From Bacillota bacterium (lineage in GTDB: Bacteria > Bacillota > Clostridia > Oscillospirales > Acutalibacteraceae), in the NCBI GenBank assembly GCA_023417635.1, contig JAEZFF010000090.1, forward strand, positions 1 to 8,588: a stretch of DNA of 8,588 bases, in the 5' to 3' direction. The notes under the pieces are model-generated. The model was not told the origin of the DNA, searched no databases, and saw only the letters and a list, made by a program, of their open reading frames with translations. Position 1 is the stretch's first letter. Every line of letters begins with the position of its first letter. Below are positions 6,002 to 8,588 of the stretch, one piece after another. The translations under genes and the position numbers were made by a program.

Positions 6002-8305
6002 CTACTTCTTTATTGTAGCGATTGCAAAACGTTTCCCATTGACGTAGAATCCTGTTTTTGTTCCAACCTTGCCTATGGCGGTGGCCTTCATGTAATAAAC
6101 ATTGCCTTCCCGCACTGTGGAAACTATTTTGAAATGTGTAGAGCCGCAGGCAAAAGACGGCTTGCTGGGAGCGGTTATTTTGAACTGGTATGTGTTGCCG
6201 GATTTTACGTTGAAGTACCCGTTTGTGTCACTTGTAAACGGCTGAGAAACGATTTTGCCGACTGCAACTCTGTCACCGTTTACATAGAAGCCGCATTTGT
6301 CGTCTGCATACCCAACGGCGCTGACTTTATAGTAATAGGTGTTGCCAACGTTTTTCGTTGAAACAATTTTGAAGGACGGGGAACCGCAGGCAAAAGACGG
6401 TTTGCGGTTTGCGGTTATTTTGAACTGGTATGTCTTGTTGCTTCCGACTGTGAAGGCACCGTTTGTGTCACTCGTAAAGTTGTAGAGAGAGAGGTATGGT
6501 TTAATATCATCGTAAGTGATGCTCTTTGCGTTGAAGTTCTTGCCGTTTTCAACGTGCGGGATTGTCAGAACGCCATTTCTCACCAACGTCGCAGCCAATG
6601 CCTGCTGTTTCGGGTCAGCGGAAAAACCAGTGATTTTCCAGTTCGGAGTAAACTGATTGTTGATGACCCCATTTTTGACCTTGCTGATGTAGACAGACAG
6701 CATATCGCGCACTGCGCCGATATTGTCATTGGCTGTTTTATGCACCACCGTTACATTGTCATCCTTAAACAGATTCCCAAGAAGTGTAGAGGAAGTTCTG
6801 TAATCGTTGGAAGTAAGGTAAATAGTGTCTGCATCATTGACCGGCGTGCCGTCTGTGTACTTCAGGTTTTCAACGCGGCTGCCTGCCGGCTGTGCAATAT
6901 TTATTTCATAGTTTACACCGGAGAAAACATCGTACAGGTAGGCTGGCATCTGAGGATTGAAGGAGATTGTCAGGTCGCCTGCATGGGTTTGATTATAATA
7001 GGCGGCAGACCACTCCATGTATTTTTTCAGTTCTTTGCCGGTGATTTTAAGAGTGTAAAGCGTATTGTCGAATTTGTAGATTTTTACCATGCTGCATCTC
7101 TTGATGTCGCCTGCCTTGATATTTGCGGACGGGTCAAACAATGCCGCAGAGGAAACGAGGTGAGCGTTCTCCGGGACGTATGGCTTTGTGTAGTAGGTTT
7201 GTGTGTCAAGAATCAAGTGCATCAATGCGGAATCCTGTATTTGACCCTGCGTAACGCCAGGCACGGTGTCCGGAGGAACAAGGTCGCCGCCCTGAAGTTT
7301 GCCGATAATCTGATTGCTGTATGCTACGGCACGGTCATGGAAGGGCTGCAGCTGTTTATTTAACCCAGTGTCTATTGGAAGATTCTTCATGCTCAGCACG
7401 GTAGAGGCGACGTTTGTTACTTCATAGCCGCCGGAAACTTTGGGCTGTACCTTAATATCTAACTTTGACAGGTTTTCGCCGAATTTACCGGGTTCCGTGA
7501 TGATGGTTTGGTTGACTTTCTGTCCGTTGATTACCACATGATAGTGTCCGCATACAATCGCGGAGAGTTCTGGGCAGGCTTCGGCTAATGCGCGTGCATT
7601 GTCGTCGTCGCGCATTTCTTTATCAAGGCCCATATGGACCACCGCTATAATTACGTCAGCTGAATTTGCTTTTTTAATTTCGCTGATAGCAGCTTTTGTT
7701 TCGTCAATCGGGCTTGTTACTTTATAGCCCGGCAGTTTGGAGCCATCCCATACGAGGATGTTCGGTGTTGTCATGCCGATAATTGCAACACGCACGCCGT
7801 CTACTGTTTTAATAGCATACGGTTTGCCCAAACGGGTACCGTCGGCTTTATAAATATTACCGCAAAGGACATCGGCTGTTGGTTCCTTAACAATGCGCTC
7901 GATTGTGGAAGCACCATAGTTAAATTCATGGTTGCCAAGAGTCCAGGTGTCATATTTCATAGCGTTCATGGCTACGAACATCGGGTGAACAGGATCATTC
8001 AGAAATAAATCCGCCATGTTATCCTGAATGGTATCGCCGGCATCAACAAGCAGAGTGTCTGGATTCTGTGCGCGGAGTTCTTTTACTTTCTGGGAAAGCT
8101 GTGTCAGCCCTCCAGCGGTATTTACCGAGTTGCTTGCGTAATCGAAGGAATCGAACCGCCCGTGTAAATCGGATGTACCGAGGATTTGAATGTCTTTTTC
8201 ACCTGAAACCGAAGCCGCATTTGCATACGAAAGCGGTGTTACGATCCATGTCGCAACCATTAGTGGAAGAAGTAACAGAATGATTCGTTTTAGTCCTTTT
8301 TTCAT
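6002..8305 (-). CDS. Secreted CpdB/UshA-type nucleotide phosphoesterase with two C-terminal repeats
   Basis: This 767-residue protein starts with a Sec signal peptide (positive MKKGLKR, hydrophobic core to about residue 24, probable cleavage after ANA at 28-30). A calcineurin-like metallophosphatase domain follows with the dinuclear metal ligands DLHG (46-49), DAGD (88-91), GNHE (124-127), H224 and GHYH (253-256). The 5'-nucleotidase C-terminal domain spans about 330-545. FSGVNYEINI (461-470) and SNDYRTSS (499-506) resemble the 2',3'-cyclic-nucleotide phosphodiesterase/3'-nucleotidase branch, and no GGDG motif is seen. Expected role: releasing phosphate and nucleosides from extracellular nucleotides. 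Residues 610-689 and 690-767 are two copies of a repeat, probably for surface attachment; there is no LPXTG. ATG 8305 is preceded by AGGAAAG about 6 nt upstream. It is a single-gene unit with its own promoter and terminator. Confidence 0.88.
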   Translation of the reverse strand: MKKGLKRIILLLLPLMVATWIVTPLSYANAASVSGEKDIQILGTSDLHGRFDSFDYASNSVNTAGGLTQLSQKVKELRAQNPDTLLVDAGDTIQDNMADLFLNDPVHPMFVAMNAMKYDTWTLGNHEFNYGASTIERIVKEPTADVLCGNIYKADGTRLGKPYAIKTVDGVRVAIIGMTTPNILVWDGSKLPGYKVTSPIDETKAAISEIKKANSADVIIAVVHMGLDKEMRDDDNARALAEACPELSAIVCGHYHVVINGQKVNQTIITEPGKFGENLSKLDIKVQPKVSGGYEVTNVASTVLSMKNLPIDTGLNKQLQPFHDRAVAYSNQIIGKLQGGDLVPPDTVPGVTQGQIQDSALMHLILDTQTYYTKPYVPENAHLVSSAALFDPSANIKAGDIKRCSMVKIYKFDNTLYTLKITGKELKKYMEWSAAYYNQTHAGDLTISFNPQMPAYLYDVFSGVNYEINIAQPAGSRVENLKYTDGTPVNDADTIYLTSNDYRTSSTLLGNLFKDDNVTVVHKTANDNIGAVRDMLSVYISKVKNGVINNQFTPNWKITGFSADPKQQALAATLVRNGVLTIPHVENGKNFNAKSITYDDIKPYLSLYNFTSDTNGAFTVGSNKTYQFKITANRKPSFACGSPSFKIVSTKNVGNTYYYKVSAVGYADDKCGFYVNGDRVAVGKIVSQPFTSDTNGYFNVKSGNTYQFKITAPSKPSFACGSTHFKIVSTVREGNVYYMKATAIGKVGTKTGFYVNGKRFAIATIKK
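6005..6478 (-). repeat. Tandem 80-residue repeats at the C-terminus of the phosphoesterase
   Basis: Copy 1 (residues 610-689, bases 6478-6239) and copy 2 (690-767, bases 6238-6005) share FTSDTNG, TYQFKIT, KPSFACGS, FKIVST and GFYVNG in the same order with no gap in register. Copy 1 has a second Cys (671) where copy 2 has Thr. The pattern of short beta strands suggests a secreted binding module. Function is not known to me. Confidence 0.85.
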
Positions 8306-8485
8306 TTTTACTTTCCTACCTTTCTTTCTCTGGCGTTTGCTGTGACGTTTGTGCGTATCGTAATCCAGCCTATACTGGATATACTGGCATAGCCTCTGAA
8401 ACCGGTTTCACCTAGCCGCAATCACTGACTGTTTGCATGGCAGTAACCATAAACGACCAATAATTTACCCATTAATTAGTAGCTC
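8306..8485 (-). promoter_or_regulatory. Structured 180-nt leader of the phosphoesterase gene, class not recognised
   Basis: Read leftward, UACUGCCAUG (8445-8436) can pair with UAUGCCAGUA (8391-8382) with one C-C mismatch. This closes a junction holding a UGAAA/UUUCA hairpin (8410-8397) and a short GCAA/UUGC hairpin (8436-8418) that shares its first base with the closing stem. A further hairpin pairs ATCCAG (8363-8368) with CTGGAT (8375-8380). UAUGCC can instead pair with GGCUA (8417-8413), so two folds compete. There is no T-run before the gene, so any control would be at translation or stability. It does not match purine, c-di-GMP, SAM, B12 or THF riboswitch cores as I know them. Confidence 0.4.
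8397..8410. promoter_or_regulatory. Perfect 14-bp palindrome, possible LacI-family operator
   Basis: TGAAACCGGTTTCA is identical on both strands and has the central CG and TGAAA/TTTCA arms of LacI/GalR-family operators. It resembles a catabolite (cre) site but has C and G where the usual consensus has purine and pyrimidine. It lies about 75-90 nt downstream of the predicted start, where a bound repressor would block elongation. Confidence 0.4.
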
Positions 8486-8491
8486 GCGTTA

Positions 8492-8520
8492 ATCATAATA
8501 TTGTACGTTTCATTTGTCAA
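8492..8520 (-). promoter_or_regulatory. Sigma-A-type promoter of the phosphoesterase gene
   Basis: Leftward, a perfect TTGACA (8520-8515) and TATGAT (8497-8492, 5 of 6) are 17 bp apart, with very AT-rich DNA upstream (8521-8588) that could act as an UP element. Predicted start is G at 8485. Confidence 0.75.
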
Positions 8521-8588
8521 CTAGGTAATTGTAATTATTACATAAATATTACGAAAAATATATAATGTTTATGTGGAAATTTATAAAT

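Noticed and set aside
6554..7363. Long plus-strand frame opposite the phosphoesterase (also 5948-6361)
   Set aside because: Both are antisense to an unambiguous gene; the second also runs through its terminator. No motifs or ribosome sites support them.
8538..8566. Rightward promoter TTACAT-17-TATAAT at the right edge
   Set aside because: The -35 matches consensus at only two positions and the surrounding DNA is so AT-rich that a TATAAT is expected by chance; nothing downstream is visible.
1..8588. CRISPR arrays, tRNA or rRNA genes, insertion sequences
   Set aside because: No regularly spaced repeats, no cloverleaf with conserved T-loop, no rRNA segments and no transposase-like frame were seen.

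Overview
The window looks like chromosomal DNA from a low-to-mid GC Gram-positive bacterium, most likely a Clostridia member (Oscillospiraceae/Ruminococcaceae-like). The reasons are TTG starts, strong GGAGG-type ribosome sites, near-consensus sigma-A promoters, compact intrinsic terminators, an LTA-synthase-like five-helix membrane protein, and a secreted phosphoesterase carrying tandem surface-type repeats. The taxon is inferred from style, not from a marker gene.

Layout. Positions 1-66 hold a terminator for a gene lying to the left. A rightward gene (284-2035) encodes a membrane-anchored alkaline-phosphatase/sulfatase-fold enzyme related to LtaS and phospho-alcohol transferases. It converges on a leftward gene (2118-3923) across a shared 16-bp terminator stem. 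That leftward gene encodes a two-domain fusion: a LicC/PntC-type cytidylyltransferase joined to a HisC/CobD-type PLP enzyme. The two may act in one pathway, with the fusion making a CDP-activated amino-alcohol or aminophosphonate and the membrane enzyme handling phospho-substituents on a surface polymer. This pairing is inference.

Positions 3924-4678 contain no convincing protein gene but are not empty. They hold a strong leftward promoter and hairpin leader for the fusion gene. They also hold a self-contained rightward transcription unit (about 4241-4453) with a near-consensus promoter, four internal hairpins, a 15-bp terminator with a GCAA loop and seven Us, and a second terminator behind it. 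I read this as an unassigned structured RNA of about 210 nt.

Positions 4679-5861 form a visibly AT-rich insert. A leftward gene encodes a 315-residue HEPN-type protein with an R-x4-H motif, a candidate ribonuclease or defence protein. Just upstream lies a very small transcription unit: a TTGCAT-17-TATACT promoter, a hairpin, and an intrinsic terminator, giving an RNA of about 67 nt. The order promoter, short RNA, terminator, HEPN gene resembles RNA-controlled toxin and abortive-infection loci, and it is the most interesting arrangement in the window.

Positions 6002-8305 encode a secreted CpdB/UshA-type nucleotide phosphoesterase read leftward, ending in two 80-residue repeats. It has a near-perfect promoter (8492-8520) and a 180-nt structured leader that contains a perfect 14-bp palindrome of LacI-family operator type.
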